The notes: a model not told the origin generated them from the sequence alone. A stretch of 64,000 nt of DNA from Fretibacter rubidus (GCF_041429785.1 NZ_CP163423.1:3286001-3350000); one strand, 5' to 3'. Counted from the first letter of the stretch, positions 34,833 through 43,308 are shown. A program made the numbers and translations.

Positions 34833-36191
34833 TTATAAAGCCGGTTCCGCTGCGTCCATATCCTCTGCGGTTTTGGGCGCAGGTTCAATGATGCGGTAAC
34901 GGCCATTTTGGATTTGGAAAATCGCAAGGCCCCGATCAGGTGTCCCGTCAGGATTAAAGCGCACGAAACCGTTCGCGCCGTAAAACCCAATCGGGTCTTC
35001 GGCGCGTTTGCCGCGTGATTTTGGATTACCGTCCGCAATCACCGCCCCGACATTAATCGCGTCATAAGCAAGGCTCGCCAGCGCTGATGGATCTTCGCCG
35101 TAACTGCGGTCATAATGATCGGTAAACGCTTTGCGCGGCGCTTCATCAGGGCCCGCAAAGATACCGTTCTTCAGCGCAGGCTCGCGCGCTGTGTCCTCAT
35201 TCTGCCACCGTCCCGTGCCAAGGAATTGTGCCTCTGCTGTGCCGTCATAAAAATAGGGCAAGAGAGGCGCTAACGATCGTAGCGGTGTGCCGCCTTCGGG
35301 CAGCATGATGGCTTCAAAGGCCATCGGTCCTTGGTTATTGGTCGCAAGGTCTTGCGCTTCAAAGGCTTTGGCGAGCTTTTGTGCGGGGCCTTGCATGACA
35401 GAAATATCATCACCGCGGTAGCTTTCCGCCGCGGTTAATGTCCCGCCCACAGCCTCGACCGTTTCGCGGTATTGTGCGGCGACGCGGCGGCCATAGGCGC
35501 TATCAGGGCCCAATATAGCAAAACGCGTCACGCCTGTTGTGGCGGTATATTCAACAATCCGCTCGACTTCTGCTTCGGGGGGGAAAGACAAAAGATATGT
35601 CCCGCGCCCCGCCACAGTTTGATCGGTGGAAAAGGCAACAACGGGGATGTTCTTTGACCGCACTTCATTGGCCGCCGCGCGCACAGACCCGGCCAAGACA
35701 GGGCCAAGGATGACGTCAACACCGGCCTTGGCCGCGACAGCGGCGGCATTGCGCGCGCCTGACGCTGTGCCTTGGCTATCGAGGGTCACCAGCACAATAT
35801 CAGCGGCTTCGCGGTCAAAAATGGCTAGTTCCGCCGCCTTTAACATAGAGTTCGCTTCTTCGCGCAAGCGGTCGGATTTCGCCGAAAACGGGAGCAATAA
35901 TCCAATACGTTTTAAATCCCGACCCTGCATATGCGGCGGGGTCAGGCCGTTGCGCGTCACACGGACGGGTTCGTCCGGTTCGACGTCTGTTTCAACTTGG
36001 TCGGTGTCATCAGGCGTGGTCGGCGTGTCCGCTTCAATGGGTTGTTCGGGCATTGGCACAGGTTGATTAACGGGGACGCTTGGCCCAGGCGTTCGTACGG
36101 GCGCGGGTGTCGACGCACAGGCGACTAGCGTGAGCGCGGCCGTGCCAAGCGCGAGACTGCGTAAAAGTTTAGCTTTAAATTCATTCGCCAT
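34833..36191 (-). CDS. Penicillin-binding protein activator (LpoA-like) lipoprotein
   Basis: This 452-residue lipoprotein has the lipobox LTLVAC (Cys near 25), a Pro/Thr/Asp-rich linker (about 28-85) and a type I periplasmic binding fold (RIGLLLPFSAKSDRLREEAN, VDVILGPVLAGSVRAAANEV). It matches the LpoA-type family that activates penicillin-binding proteins from the outer membrane. Location next to rsmI and yraN is the conserved proteobacterial order. Only 28 bp separate it from the divergent rsmI start. Confidence 0.9.
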   Translation of the reverse strand: MANEFKAKLLRSLALGTAALTLVACASTPAPVRTPGPSVPVNQPVPMPEQPIEADTPTTPDDTDQVETDVEPDEPVRVTRNGLTPPHMQGRDLKRIGLLLPFSAKSDRLREEANSMLKAAELAIFDREAADIVLVTLDSQGTASGARNAAAVAAKAGVDVILGPVLAGSVRAAANEVRSKNIPVVAFSTDQTVAGRGTYLLSFPPEAEVERIVEYTATTGVTRFAILGPDSAYGRRVAAQYRETVEAVGGTLTAAESYRGDDISVMQGPAQKLAKAFEAQDLATNNQGPMAFEAIMLPEGGTPLRSLAPLLPYFYDGTAEAQFLGTGRWQNEDTAREPALKNGIFAGPDEAPRKAFTDHYDRSYGEDPSALASLAYDAINVGAVIADGNPKSRGKRAEDPIGFYGANGFVRFNPDGTPDRGLAIFQIQNGRYRIIEPAPKTAEDMDAAEPAL

Positions 36192-36219
36192 GATGGGCTT
36201 TCCCGCTTATAGTTTTAGC

Positions 36220-37152
36220 ATGGCTGATACCCCAAACCATCCAATTGTCAATTCGCACCCTAATCAGGGTGGCGGTCGTTCGCAATCCCTTGATGCAGGG
36301 GCAAACACACAGACCCTGGCTCCTCTGACACTCGCATCTGGCCTTTATATCGTCGCCACCCCCATTGGGAATTTGCGCGACATCACCTTGCGCGCGCTGG
36401 ATGTGTTGCGGGGGGCGGATTTAATCCTGGCCGAAGACACACGCCAGACCCGAAAATTGCTGGACGCTTATGATATTAAAACGCCTTTATCGGCCTATCA
36501 TGACCATAATGCGGCAAAACGTGTGCCTGGCGTGATTAAAGAGTTGTTGGACGGGCGCGTGATTGCCCAAGTCTCTGATGCGGGTACGCCGCTTGTCTCT
36601 GACCCGGGGTTTAAGCTCGCCCGCGCGGCGGTGGAGGCTGGCGTTGATATTTACCCGCTGCCCGGCGCATCGGCGGTGCTGGCGGGCTTGGTCGCCTCTG
36701 CGCTGCCGTCAGATTGTTTTACCTTTGCTGGATTTTTGCCGCCCAAATCATCGGCGCGGCAAACGGCCCTCGCGCGGTTTAAAACGACGCCGGGCACGTT
36801 GATATTTTTTGAAAGCGGCGGCCGGATTAAAGACTGCCTATCTGACGCGCTGAGCGTGCTGGGCGACCGGCAAGGCGCGGTCGCGCGGGAGTTGACCAAG
36901 CGTTATGAGGAGACGCGGCGCGGGTCTTTAAGCGCGCTGATCGATAGCGTCACAGACGACCCGCCGCGCGGCGAAATTGTGCTGCTCATTGGCCCGTCGG
37001 ATGCGGGCGATATTTGGGACGAAGCCGCTGTCACCGCAGGGCTTTCCGACGCCATTCCCCAGATGGGCGTTAAACGCGCCAGCGCCCATATCGCAGAACT
37101 GTCAGGCTGGGCGAAACGCGATGTCTATCAACTGGCGCTCTCTTTAAAATGA
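36220..37152 (+). CDS. rsmI: 16S rRNA (cytidine-1402 2'-O)-methyltransferase RsmI
   Basis: RsmI methylates the ribose of C1402 in the decoding centre. Motifs are LYIVATPIGNLRDITLRALD, LAEDTRQTRKLLDAY, VSDAGTPLVSDPG and PLPGASAVLAGL. The ATG at 36220 gives 310 residues with a ~40-residue N-terminal extension that is not part of the family core. Longer frames would run into the divergent lipoprotein gene. yraN follows after 13 bp. Confidence 0.95.
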   Translation: MADTPNHPIVNSHPNQGGGRSQSLDAGANTQTLAPLTLASGLYIVATPIGNLRDITLRALDVLRGADLILAEDTRQTRKLLDAYDIKTPLSAYHDHNAAKRVPGVIKELLDGRVIAQVSDAGTPLVSDPGFKLARAAVEAGVDIYPLPGASAVLAGLVASALPSDCFTFAGFLPPKSSARQTALARFKTTPGTLIFFESGGRIKDCLSDALSVLGDRQGAVARELTKRYEETRRGSLSALIDSVTDDPPRGEIVLLIGPSDAGDIWDEAAVTAGLSDAIPQMGVKRASAHIAELSGWAKRDVYQLALSLK

Positions 37153-37165
37153 GACAAAGTAGAAA

Positions 37166-37540
37166 ATGAGAAAAACCCGCCAAGATTATGAAAAGGCAGG
37201 ACGCCTCGCGGAAAAATTTGCCGTGAATTATCTGCGGCTCAAAGGCTATAAAATCCTAGAGCAGCGCTATAAAACTCGCGAAGGCGAGATTGATATCATC
37301 GCCCGTCACAAAGACTGCCTCGTCATTGTCGAGGTCAAGCAACGCCAATCCCGCCTCGACGCCCATGAAAGCATCACCCGCGCCGCCGAGCACCGCATTG
37401 ACGGCGCGGCAGATATTTATATCAGCGATAACGCGTTCGCGCAGGGCCTCGGCGTGCGCTTTGACGCGGTTTTCCTCATCGGGGCGAGCCCACTGCGCTG
37501 GAAAGTGGAGCATATCATCGACGCGTGGCGGCTGGAGTAG
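37166..37540 (+). CDS. yraN: YraN family (UPF0102) endonuclease-like protein
   Basis: This 124-residue protein has the archaeal-Holliday-junction-resolvase-like core of the family: AEKFAVNYLRLKGYKIL, then REGEIDIIARHKDCLVIVEVK with the D-x10-ExK catalytic pattern. The exact role is not settled; a DNA repair or recombination nuclease is suspected. It is cotranscribed with rsmI. A 9-bp direct repeat (AAAATGAGA) spans the rsmI stop and the yraN start, 17 bp apart. Confidence 0.92.
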   Translation: MRKTRQDYEKAGRLAEKFAVNYLRLKGYKILEQRYKTREGEIDIIARHKDCLVIVEVKQRQSRLDAHESITRAAEHRIDGAADIYISDNAFAQGLGVRFDAVFLIGASPLRWKVEHIIDAWRLE

Positions 37541-37582
37541 GTGTGGGCGAGGGGTTTGGCAGAGGTTTTGAGGGAGTGTGCT

Positions 37583-37690
37583 GGGCGGCAATAAACGCCC
37601 AAAAACGGCCGCTGGTAATGTTTTGGCAATGAGGCAGTTTTTGCCCAAAAATATGCCACTCGTTTCAGACTGCAATTATCCGAAGGTGGA
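37583..37690 (+). repeat. Dispersed intergenic repeat, copy A
   Basis: This copy begins with a hairpin GGGCG/CGCCC (37583-37600), followed by a core GCCGCTGGTAATGTTT (to 37623), a second hairpin GGCAA/TTGCC and a CACTCGTT block at 37657-37664. A 28-bp stretch, 37596-37623, is identical to copy B. It lies between yraN and the ATP-grasp gene. Confidence 0.85.
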
Positions 37691-37742
37691 CAGCGGGCTT
37701 ATCGGCGAACTTCATCATTTTAATCGATAAATTTATTGGGCG

Positions 37743-38567
37743 ATGTTACTAGGTAGAATGAACACGACACAAATCGAAGGTAAGCTTGTGATAGTATCTG
37801 AAACGATCGGCGTTTCAGTATATGACTTTAATTTTGATTTATATTTTAGAACTAGTCACCCATACCGATTTAATGAGGAAAAACTGTGTGTCCTGAGACT
37901 TGGAGCGGTAGGCGATTATGAGGCCAAATATAAAGAAATGCTTGGTCACGGGCTTCGACTCGTAAATACACCCGAAGAGCATTTACGAGCAACAGAATTG
38001 GATAAATGGTATCCACTGATTGAGGATTTGACCCCTCGGTCTATGATTTTTGATTTGCTTCCAAACTCTGAAATAGTTGAAAAAAATTTCGATTGGCCGG
38101 TATTTATCAAGGGCTCGCGCCAAACTAGCAAGCATAGCGCAGCTCTCTCAATTGCAAAAAACCGCATTCAGTATGAAAAAATTAAGGCGTATTACCGCCA
38201 AGATGAGATTCTTCATTGGCAAAAGCCTGTAATTAGAGAGTTCGTTCCTCTCAAAAAAGTTGCGGGAGTAGTGCCACATCAAGTGCCAACGTCACTGGAA
38301 TACCGCTCTTTTTGGTGGAATGGAAATTGCGTGGGTTGTGGCAGATATTGGTACCAAGTACCGATGTATTCAACACCTGATCTGAACAAAGGATTAGAGC
38401 TTGCGCGTGAGGCGGCCAAGAGAGTGGATGTGCCTTTCTTAGTTATAGATTTTGCCAAAACGAACGACGGCCAATGGATAGTGATTGAATGCAATGATGG
38501 CCAAGAATCTGGGTATACTGATATCATACCACAGATCTTATGGGCTGATGTCTTAGCAAAATTATAG
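37743..38567 (+). CDS. ATP-grasp domain protein (DUF4343-like), AT-rich orphan
   Basis: This protein of about 270 residues ends with an ATP-grasp-like active-site region (WIVIECNDGQESGYTDIIP) and earlier has VFIKGSRQTSKHS and VIREFVPL, consistent with ATP-binding strands. It resembles small ATP-grasp proteins annotated DUF4343, whose substrates are unknown; the fold normally ligates a carboxylate to an amine or thiol using ATP. The gene is AT-rich and interrupts the usual yraN-BON-gshB order, so I read it as acquired. Repeat copies flank it on both sides. An ATG five codons in (37758) is an alternative start. Confidence 0.75.
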   Translation: MLLGRMNTTQIEGKLVIVSETIGVSVYDFNFDLYFRTSHPYRFNEEKLCVLRLGAVGDYEAKYKEMLGHGLRLVNTPEEHLRATELDKWYPLIEDLTPRSMIFDLLPNSEIVEKNFDWPVFIKGSRQTSKHSAALSIAKNRIQYEKIKAYYRQDEILHWQKPVIREFVPLKKVAGVVPHQVPTSLEYRSFWWNGNCVGCGRYWYQVPMYSTPDLNKGLELAREAAKRVDVPFLVIDFAKTNDGQWIVIECNDGQESGYTDIIPQILWADVLAKL

Positions 38568-38608
38568 CTAGTGCTCGTGTCCGTTTTGCCAACAAAGCTA
38601 CCAAAACC

Positions 38609-38654
38609 GAGCGGCTTAAAATCGCTCCAAATAAGACACTAGCAAACGACCGCT
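38609..38654 (+). repeat. Dispersed intergenic repeat, partial copy D
   Basis: The first 21 bases, 38609-38629, are identical to copy C (60469-60489), including the hairpin GAGCG/CGCTC. The following bases (GACACTAGCAAAC) are a diverged version of the GCCGCTGGTAATG core. The rest of the element is missing or eroded. The 212-bp gap holds no gene. Confidence 0.75.
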
Positions 38655-38779
38655 AAGCGGGTGCCCCTCAACCGCCTTCCCAAAACTACCCCGCCCTCAA
38701 AACTCTCCAAAACCTTACCATCTTATCACAATCGTGTTTTGGTAACCTTTGTCTAACGATTGGGGGTTATGCGGGGGTT

Positions 38780-39850
38780 ATGAAAAAATTAACCGTAAAT
38801 CTCCTCGTCTCTGCCGCTCTTGGCTTATCTGTGACCGCGATGTCTGGCTGTGCCGTGACAACGGCGGGCGTTAAAAAGGGGGATGAGCGTAATTTCGTGC
38901 GGTCGCTCAATGACGTCAATGCTGGCCGCGCGATCAAAGCGCGCATGACCCGCGCGGCAGATTTCAAGCTTAAACATGTCGATGTCGAAGTCGCCGAAGG
39001 CATTGTTGTGCTGTCTGGGAATGTCCCCGACCAAGCAACCAAGATTGAGGCCGAGCGCATTGCCTGGTCCGCCCCGCGTGTCGATGAAGTCGGCAATGAA
39101 ATTCAGATTAAAAACGGCCGTAGCTTTGTGCGCAGCACCAAAGACAGTGTCCTGACCAGTAGCGTGAAGACGCGTTTGCTCGCCGATAAATCGGTCAAAG
39201 GCCGCAATATTAATGTCGAGAGCCATGACGGGATCGTCTATTTGCTCGGCGTGGCCCGCACCCCGCAAGAGCTTGAACGCGCTGCCCGTATCGCCTCCAC
39301 GACCAGCGGCGCGCGCGAAGTTGTCTCTTATATGAAGCTCGCCGATAATGCGCCCAACACGCCTGTGGGTTATAGTGCACCCGCTGTGCCCACACCAAAT
39401 TACGACACAGGCAGCTATCAGCCACTCGTCGCGCCGCAAAACTATCAAAGCTACACCGCGCCGCAAGCGCCTGCGGCCTCTGCGGAAATTGGGTCGGCCC
39501 AAGCTGGGTCGGCAAACTCTGGACAGCCCCAATACCGCGCGCTGCCACAAGGTTTATCCGCCACGCCAAGCGCGCCTGCGCTCGGCCCTCAAACGCCGTA
39601 TTACATTGATCCCGCGACAGGGGCGAAACTGCCCGTGCCTGATAATGCTATCCCCTTAGGGCCGACAGCCCCTGCCAAGATTGGTGATATGGGCGATCAG
39701 CTTGGCAAAGCCTTCCCGACGGATGACGCACTCGGCGCTTACCGTGGTGGGGCGGCAGGAGAAGCGGTCTCTATTATCGAGAGCGAGCCGTTTTATATCG
39801 ACCCGGAAACAGGCAAAGAAATCCCTGTATCATTTATACAGGGGCGCTAG
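38780..39850 (+). CDS. BON domain lipoprotein
   Basis: This 356-residue lipoprotein has the signal LGLSVTAMSGC and two BON domains (about 50-115, DVEVAEGIVVLSGNVPDQATKIEAE; and 125-185, NVESHDGIVYLLGVARTPQELERA). They are followed by a Pro/Ala/Gln-rich region and two copies of a short motif, YYIDPATGAKLPV and FYIDPETGKEIPV. BON domains bind phospholipid or other envelope parts. The protein should sit in the periplasm or on the outer membrane. The stop codon lies within a 15-bp tandem duplication. Confidence 0.9.
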   Translation: MKKLTVNLLVSAALGLSVTAMSGCAVTTAGVKKGDERNFVRSLNDVNAGRAIKARMTRAADFKLKHVDVEVAEGIVVLSGNVPDQATKIEAERIAWSAPRVDEVGNEIQIKNGRSFVRSTKDSVLTSSVKTRLLADKSVKGRNINVESHDGIVYLLGVARTPQELERAARIASTTSGAREVVSYMKLADNAPNTPVGYSAPAVPTPNYDTGSYQPLVAPQNYQSYTAPQAPAASAEIGSAQAGSANSGQPQYRALPQGLSATPSAPALGPQTPYYIDPATGAKLPVPDNAIPLGPTAPAKIGDMGDQLGKAFPTDDALGAYRGGAAGEAVSIIESEPFYIDPETGKEIPVSFIQGR

Positions 39851-39871
39851 ATTCTGGGACGCTAGATTCTG
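39842..39871. repeat. 15-bp tandem duplication across the BON gene stop codon
   Basis: GGGCGCTAGATTCTG at 39842-39856 is followed directly by GGACGCTAGATTCTG at 39857-39871, with one mismatch. The TAG in the first copy is the stop codon. Because the period is a multiple of three, the second copy provides another in-frame stop. Confidence 0.85.
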
Positions 39872-39925
39872 AGGCTTTAAAGAGGCATTATTACGATAAT
39901 CGTATAATTTATAATACGTAATAGT

Positions 39926-40270
39926 TTATAGCCACCGTTCTTGTTGCGGGGCTTTCCAGCCAACTGTTATATCTGTGCCGTCCGTGATGACGGGACGCTT
40001 TATCAGGGTTGGATGGGTTATCATGAGGGTGACGGCCTTGGCCTCCGACATATCCGTTTTCTCGCTATCATCAAGCCCGCGCCATGTCGTCGAGCGCGTG
40101 TTCAGCAGCGCTTCCCAGCCCACAGAGGCCGCTATGTCTTTTAGCACAGCCTCACTCACCCCGTCGGCGCGCACATCAACCAACGTCAGATCATGACTGT
40201 TTAATAGGGCTTTAACCGCCTTGCGGCAGGTGTCGCAGGTTTTTAGATGGTACACAGTCAGCGTGGTCAT
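39926..40270 (-). CDS. ArsC/Spx family protein (YffB-like)
   Basis: This 114-residue thioredoxin-fold protein has LKTCDTCRKA (Cys12 and Cys15) and ITHPTLIKRPVITDG, the ArsC/Spx family signature. True arsenate reductases of this type use one Cys after a His; here the CxxC form and lack of ars genes nearby suggest a thiol reductase rather than arsenic resistance. Its start overlaps the hydrolase stop by 4 bp. Confidence 0.88.
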   Translation of the reverse strand: MTTLTVYHLKTCDTCRKAVKALLNSHDLTLVDVRADGVSEAVLKDIAASVGWEALLNTRSTTWRGLDDSEKTDMSEAKAVTLMITHPTLIKRPVITDGTDITVGWKAPQQERWL

Positions 40271-41145
40271 GGGGTCAGTCTCTTTTGCTTGGTCTTTGTT
40301 GTCTCTAAAATGAAGTCCCGCATCAGGGTGTAAACCGCCTCTCGGCAGCTGTCATTGTGCATTTCATGTTCGACATTATCAAAGGCGTGAAACTGACACT
40401 GCTTCGCTTGGGCGGCAAAATCCATGGACGCCGTGACATCGGTAAGCCTGTCGTCCTGCGCATGCATGAGCAGCAGCGGAATATTCCAGTTAGACGCAGC
40501 TGCGCTGGCCGCCTGTCCCGCCTCGACCATACCGACGGCTAGTCGCGCGTTCATCGACCCATGGGTCAGCGGGTCATTGACATAGGCTGATTGCTCGGCG
40601 GGGAGGGTCGATATTTTTGTGCCGTCAATCGGTGATTTTATCACGAGGCCCGGCGCGATTTTAGACAGGCCACGCACCGCCATTTCCGCCAGCTTACCGG
40701 GCGGTGATTTCAACGCCAGTAGCGGCGCAGACGCAATGACACTATAGAGGTCATGGCCAACCTCAGGGCTGTCCAGTAAATGGTGCAGCACCAGCCCCCC
40801 GCCCATAGAATGACCGTAAAGCACATGCGGCACGCCTGAAAACCGCGCGCGCGTGGCTGTCAGTATCGCGTCCAAATCATCACGCAAGTCTTGGTAGCTA
40901 TTCACACTGCCGCGCTTGCCGTCTGACTGCCCATGTCCGCGCAAGTCACCGCTGATCACGGCAATACCAGACATCGCTAGCACATCCGCCATGGCTTGAT
41001 AGCGCGCAGAATGTTCGCCGAAACCGTGGATAAGGGTCATCACCGCTTTGGGATTATCTGGCGCGGCAAGGATAACGCCGTGCAGCGCTGTGCCGTCACG
41101 CGATGTCAGGGATAGCGTCTCCACGCTAGGCCTTAAATCCTGCAA
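40267..41145 (-). CDS. Alpha/beta hydrolase, monoacylglycerol lipase/lysophospholipase type
   Basis: This 292-residue hydrolase has LIHGFGEHSARY (oxyanion region), GDLRGHGQSDG and the nucleophile elbow YGHSMGGGLVL with an intact Ser, plus late Asp (HAQDDRLTDV) and His (VEHEMHND). It belongs to the serine aminopeptidase S33/lysophospholipase group and probably cleaves lipid esters in the cytoplasm. It overlaps the YbjQ-like gene upstream by 20 bp. Confidence 0.92.
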   Translation of the reverse strand: MQDLRPSVETLSLTSRDGTALHGVILAAPDNPKAVMTLIHGFGEHSARYQAMADVLAMSGIAVISGDLRGHGQSDGKRGSVNSYQDLRDDLDAILTATRARFSGVPHVLYGHSMGGGLVLHHLLDSPEVGHDLYSVIASAPLLALKSPPGKLAEMAVRGLSKIAPGLVIKSPIDGTKISTLPAEQSAYVNDPLTHGSMNARLAVGMVEAGQAASAAASNWNIPLLLMHAQDDRLTDVTASMDFAAQAKQCQFHAFDNVEHEMHNDSCREAVYTLMRDFILETTKTKQKRLTP

Positions 41146-41578
41146 AGCGTTTCACCGCTGTCCCGTAAGCCAGCAGCTCGACGCCGCTTGCTTTTGGTTG
41201 TTGGCCAATGGTGGAAAATTCAAAACGCACATTATAGACCGCGTCTGCGCCCATCGCGTCCGCTTGCTTTTTCAACCGCACCAGCGCTTCACGCCGTGCG
41301 CGCTCGACCAAGCTTTCATAGCTGCGCAGTCGTCCGCCAAAAATCATTTTCCAACTCGCCACGAAAAATTTGAAATAATCGACGGCAATCACGACATTGC
41401 CCGACACCAGCGCGCCGCCGGCTTGAAAGCTATCGGGTACGGTTTTGATGTTGCAATCCATGATATGGGACAGCGCGGCCTCGTCTGTTTCCAGTTGTTT
41501 ATAGTGATTGCGTTCTTGCATGCGGCCGACAAAAAAGCCGAGCGCGAGGAGCGATATAAAGACAATTAAGCTGCCCAT
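41126..41578 (-). CDS. Membrane-anchored YbjQ-like (heavy-metal-binding domain) protein
   Basis: This 150-residue protein has an N-terminal transmembrane segment (about 2-18) followed by a YbjQ/DUF74 domain (GNVVIAVDYFKFF, RSYESLVERARREAL, GADAVYNVRFEFS). YbjQ domains form pentamers of unknown function. It is a membrane-bound partner of the soluble YbjQ protein encoded directly upstream; the two share one base at the junction. Confidence 0.85.
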   Translation of the reverse strand: MGSLIVFISLLALGFFVGRMQERNHYKQLETDEAALSHIMDCNIKTVPDSFQAGGALVSGNVVIAVDYFKFFVASWKMIFGGRLRSYESLVERARREALVRLKKQADAMGADAVYNVRFEFSTIGQQPKASGVELLAYGTAVKRFAGFKA

Positions 41579-41901
41579 TATTCAACCACCACCGCTGTGC
41601 CGTAACAATAAAGCTCTGACGCGCCCGCCGTGACGGAACTGGTGGAAAAGCGTACATTGACCACCGCATTGGCCCCGCGTTGTTGCGCCTCGTCGAGCAT
41701 ACGGGTGACGGCTTCTTGGCGGGCATCATTCAGCAGTTCTGTATAGCCGCGCAGCTCCCCGCCGACGATATTCTTAAGTCCCGCCATAATATCGCGGCCC
41801 ACATGTTTGGCCCGCACAGTGCTGCCTTGGACAAGGCCAATATGTTTAACAATCGGTCGCCCCGGCACGGTTTCCAGATTGGTCATTAAAATATTATACA
41901 T
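41578..41901 (-). CDS. YbjQ family protein (DUF74)
   Basis: This 107-residue protein matches the YbjQ family along its full length (ETVPGRPIVKHIGLVQGSTV, ELRGYTELLNDARQEAVTRM, GANAVVNVRFSTS). It is first in a minus-strand run with the membrane-anchored paralogue, the hydrolase and the ArsC-like protein, all with overlapping ends. The biochemical role is unknown. Confidence 0.92.
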   Translation of the reverse strand: MYNILMTNLETVPGRPIVKHIGLVQGSTVRAKHVGRDIMAGLKNIVGGELRGYTELLNDARQEAVTRMLDEAQQRGANAVVNVRFSTSSVTAGASELYCYGTAVVVE

Positions 41902-41987
41902 AGCGCTCTCCTCTTAGCGCTTAATGTGGCGTGTGGCTGTGTCTAGCGCAAGATAATAAATCGTCTGGATGTAAGGGCCCCCATAGC

Positions 41988-42014
41988 AAAACACCGCCAA
42001 GGCTGGCGGTGTTT
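41988..42014 (-). terminator. Intrinsic terminator of the fasciclin gene
   Basis: AAACACCGCC at 41989-41998 pairs perfectly with 42005-42014 over a 6-nt loop, and the minus-strand end of the stem runs into TTTT. It lies 20 bp after the stop of the fasciclin gene. Confidence 0.75.
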
Positions 42015-42034
42015 CATTTCGTTTTTAAATGTGT

Positions 42035-42772
42035 CTACTTCGGAATAAGGACCGAATTGACCACATGGACGACGCCATTTGATTGTTTCACATCGGCTTG
42101 TGATACTGTTGCCAAACGTCCTGATTCATCGGCGACTTTGACGTCACCGTCCATGACGTAAAAGGTTAGCGTGTCACCGGATACCGTTTGGGCTGCGTAG
42201 CTACCGCCATTATCGTTGACCATTTTGATGACGTCTGACGCCATAATCTTACCAGAGACGACATGGGCGGTGAGGACTTTTTGCAATTGCTCGCGGTTCT
42301 CGTCTTTCATCAACATGCCGATTGTGTCGCTATCGACCATTGAAAACGCTGTGTCTGTCGGTGCAAAGACCGTGAACGGACCATCGCTTGATAATGTATC
42401 AACCAGCTCCGCTTGTTTCACTGCGGCGACTAATGTTGTCAAATTGCTCGCACTTGATGCGTTTTGGACAATCGTTCTATTGGGATACATCATGGCGCCG
42501 CCGACCATGGGGCCTTTGGCGTCCATTTTGTCTTTAGACTTCATTTTATCCTTAGACGTCATGTCGTCCATGGAAGACTCATAGCTGTCGTCATCATTGA
42601 CGCCGACTTTGTATTTATCGTCTAGGCCGTCAGTTGCATCACTATTGGTGGCGCTATAGCTATCGCTATCATTCACGCCAATTTTTTGGCTATCATCTAA
42701 ATAGTTCGATGCGCAGCCTGTTGCCAAAATTGCAATCGCGGATACGGATAGGGTCTTAAAAATATGTGTCAT
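42035..42772 (-). CDS. Fasciclin (FAS1) domain lipoprotein with acidic repeats
   Basis: About 245 residues from the ATG at 42772, chosen because GGAG precedes it; an in-frame ATG at 42814 would add 14 residues. The lipobox is AILATGC. After it come two copies of an acidic unit (KIGVNDSDSYS and KVGVNDDDSYE) and a SKDKMKSKDKM stretch. A FAS1 domain follows (SNLTTLVAAVKQAEL, PFTVFAPTDTAFSMV, HVVSGKIMASDVI, SNGVVHVVNSVL). FAS1 domains mediate adhesion or matrix contact outside the cell. A paralogue is encoded at 59745. Confidence 0.92.
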   Translation of the reverse strand: MTHIFKTLSVSAIAILATGCASNYLDDSQKIGVNDSDSYSATNSDATDGLDDKYKVGVNDDDSYESSMDDMTSKDKMKSKDKMDAKGPMVGGAMMYPNRTIVQNASSASNLTTLVAAVKQAELVDTLSSDGPFTVFAPTDTAFSMVDSDTIGMLMKDENREQLQKVLTAHVVSGKIMASDVIKMVNDNGGSYAAQTVSGDTLTFYVMDGDVKVADESGRLATVSQADVKQSNGVVHVVNSVLIPK

Positions 42773-42895
42773 GCTGTTCTCCATTAATTGGTTATAATGA
42801 AGAAACGGGGTCAAACCCCAATCGTTGCAAATTAATCCTTACAGATGAGTCATTATTGCGGTTACGCAGCGAATTTACTCCGAGCCGTCTTCTGC

Positions 42896-43204
42896 TTATG
42901 GCTCTTCATCTGGCCCCTCAACTGACCCTTCAGCTGGCCCCTCAACTGGCATTGTCGCAGACAACACAGGCACGGGGGCTTTGACCTCTATCGCGTCGCC
43001 TTTGGTCATTGTTTTAATGGCGCCTACGGGATCTGTGCGCGGCAATGTCGGCGCATTTGTCACAATCGGGGCGTCAGATAAGCTATCCATTAACGGCGCA
43101 GGCGGCAGGCTTGCGTTATTAGCCCCCGTGGCACAGCCACTTAACCCAAGTGGGGCCAGTGTCACGGCGGCAATGATTACGCCATGTTTGAAACGATTAT
43201 CCAT
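42896..43204 (-). CDS. Small proline-rich lipoprotein
   Basis: This 102-residue protein has a lipobox (LAPLGLSGC) and a Pro/Ala-rich mature part without a recognisable domain. The C-terminus carries short repeated P-V/A-E-G-P units. It is divergent from gshB, 104 bp away. Probably an outer-membrane lipoprotein of unknown function. Confidence 0.7.
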   Translation of the reverse strand: MDNRFKHGVIIAAVTLAPLGLSGCATGANNASLPPAPLMDSLSDAPIVTNAPTLPRTDPVGAIKTMTKGDAIEVKAPVPVLSATMPVEGPAEGSVEGPDEEP

Positions 43205-43308
43205 AGGAGTCTCTCCCGCAATAAAATCTCTATATTAAAAAGCTGTCTTGCTCCTGCGCCCAAGCTAGGCCAAAAGCAAGCCATAGACATCACTCATGGA
43301 TTAAATAA

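Noticed and set aside
38825-39550. 241-codon minus-strand open frame
   Set aside because: It is antisense to the BON lipoprotein, which has domain support; the antisense protein has no recognisable motif.
39926-40270. Arsenate resistance gene
   Set aside because: The fold is ArsC-like, but there are no other ars genes and the motif is CxxC, closer to YffB/Spx-type proteins.
41048-41569. 173-codon plus-strand open frame
   Set aside because: It is antisense to the hydrolase and YbjQ-like genes, both of which have family motifs.
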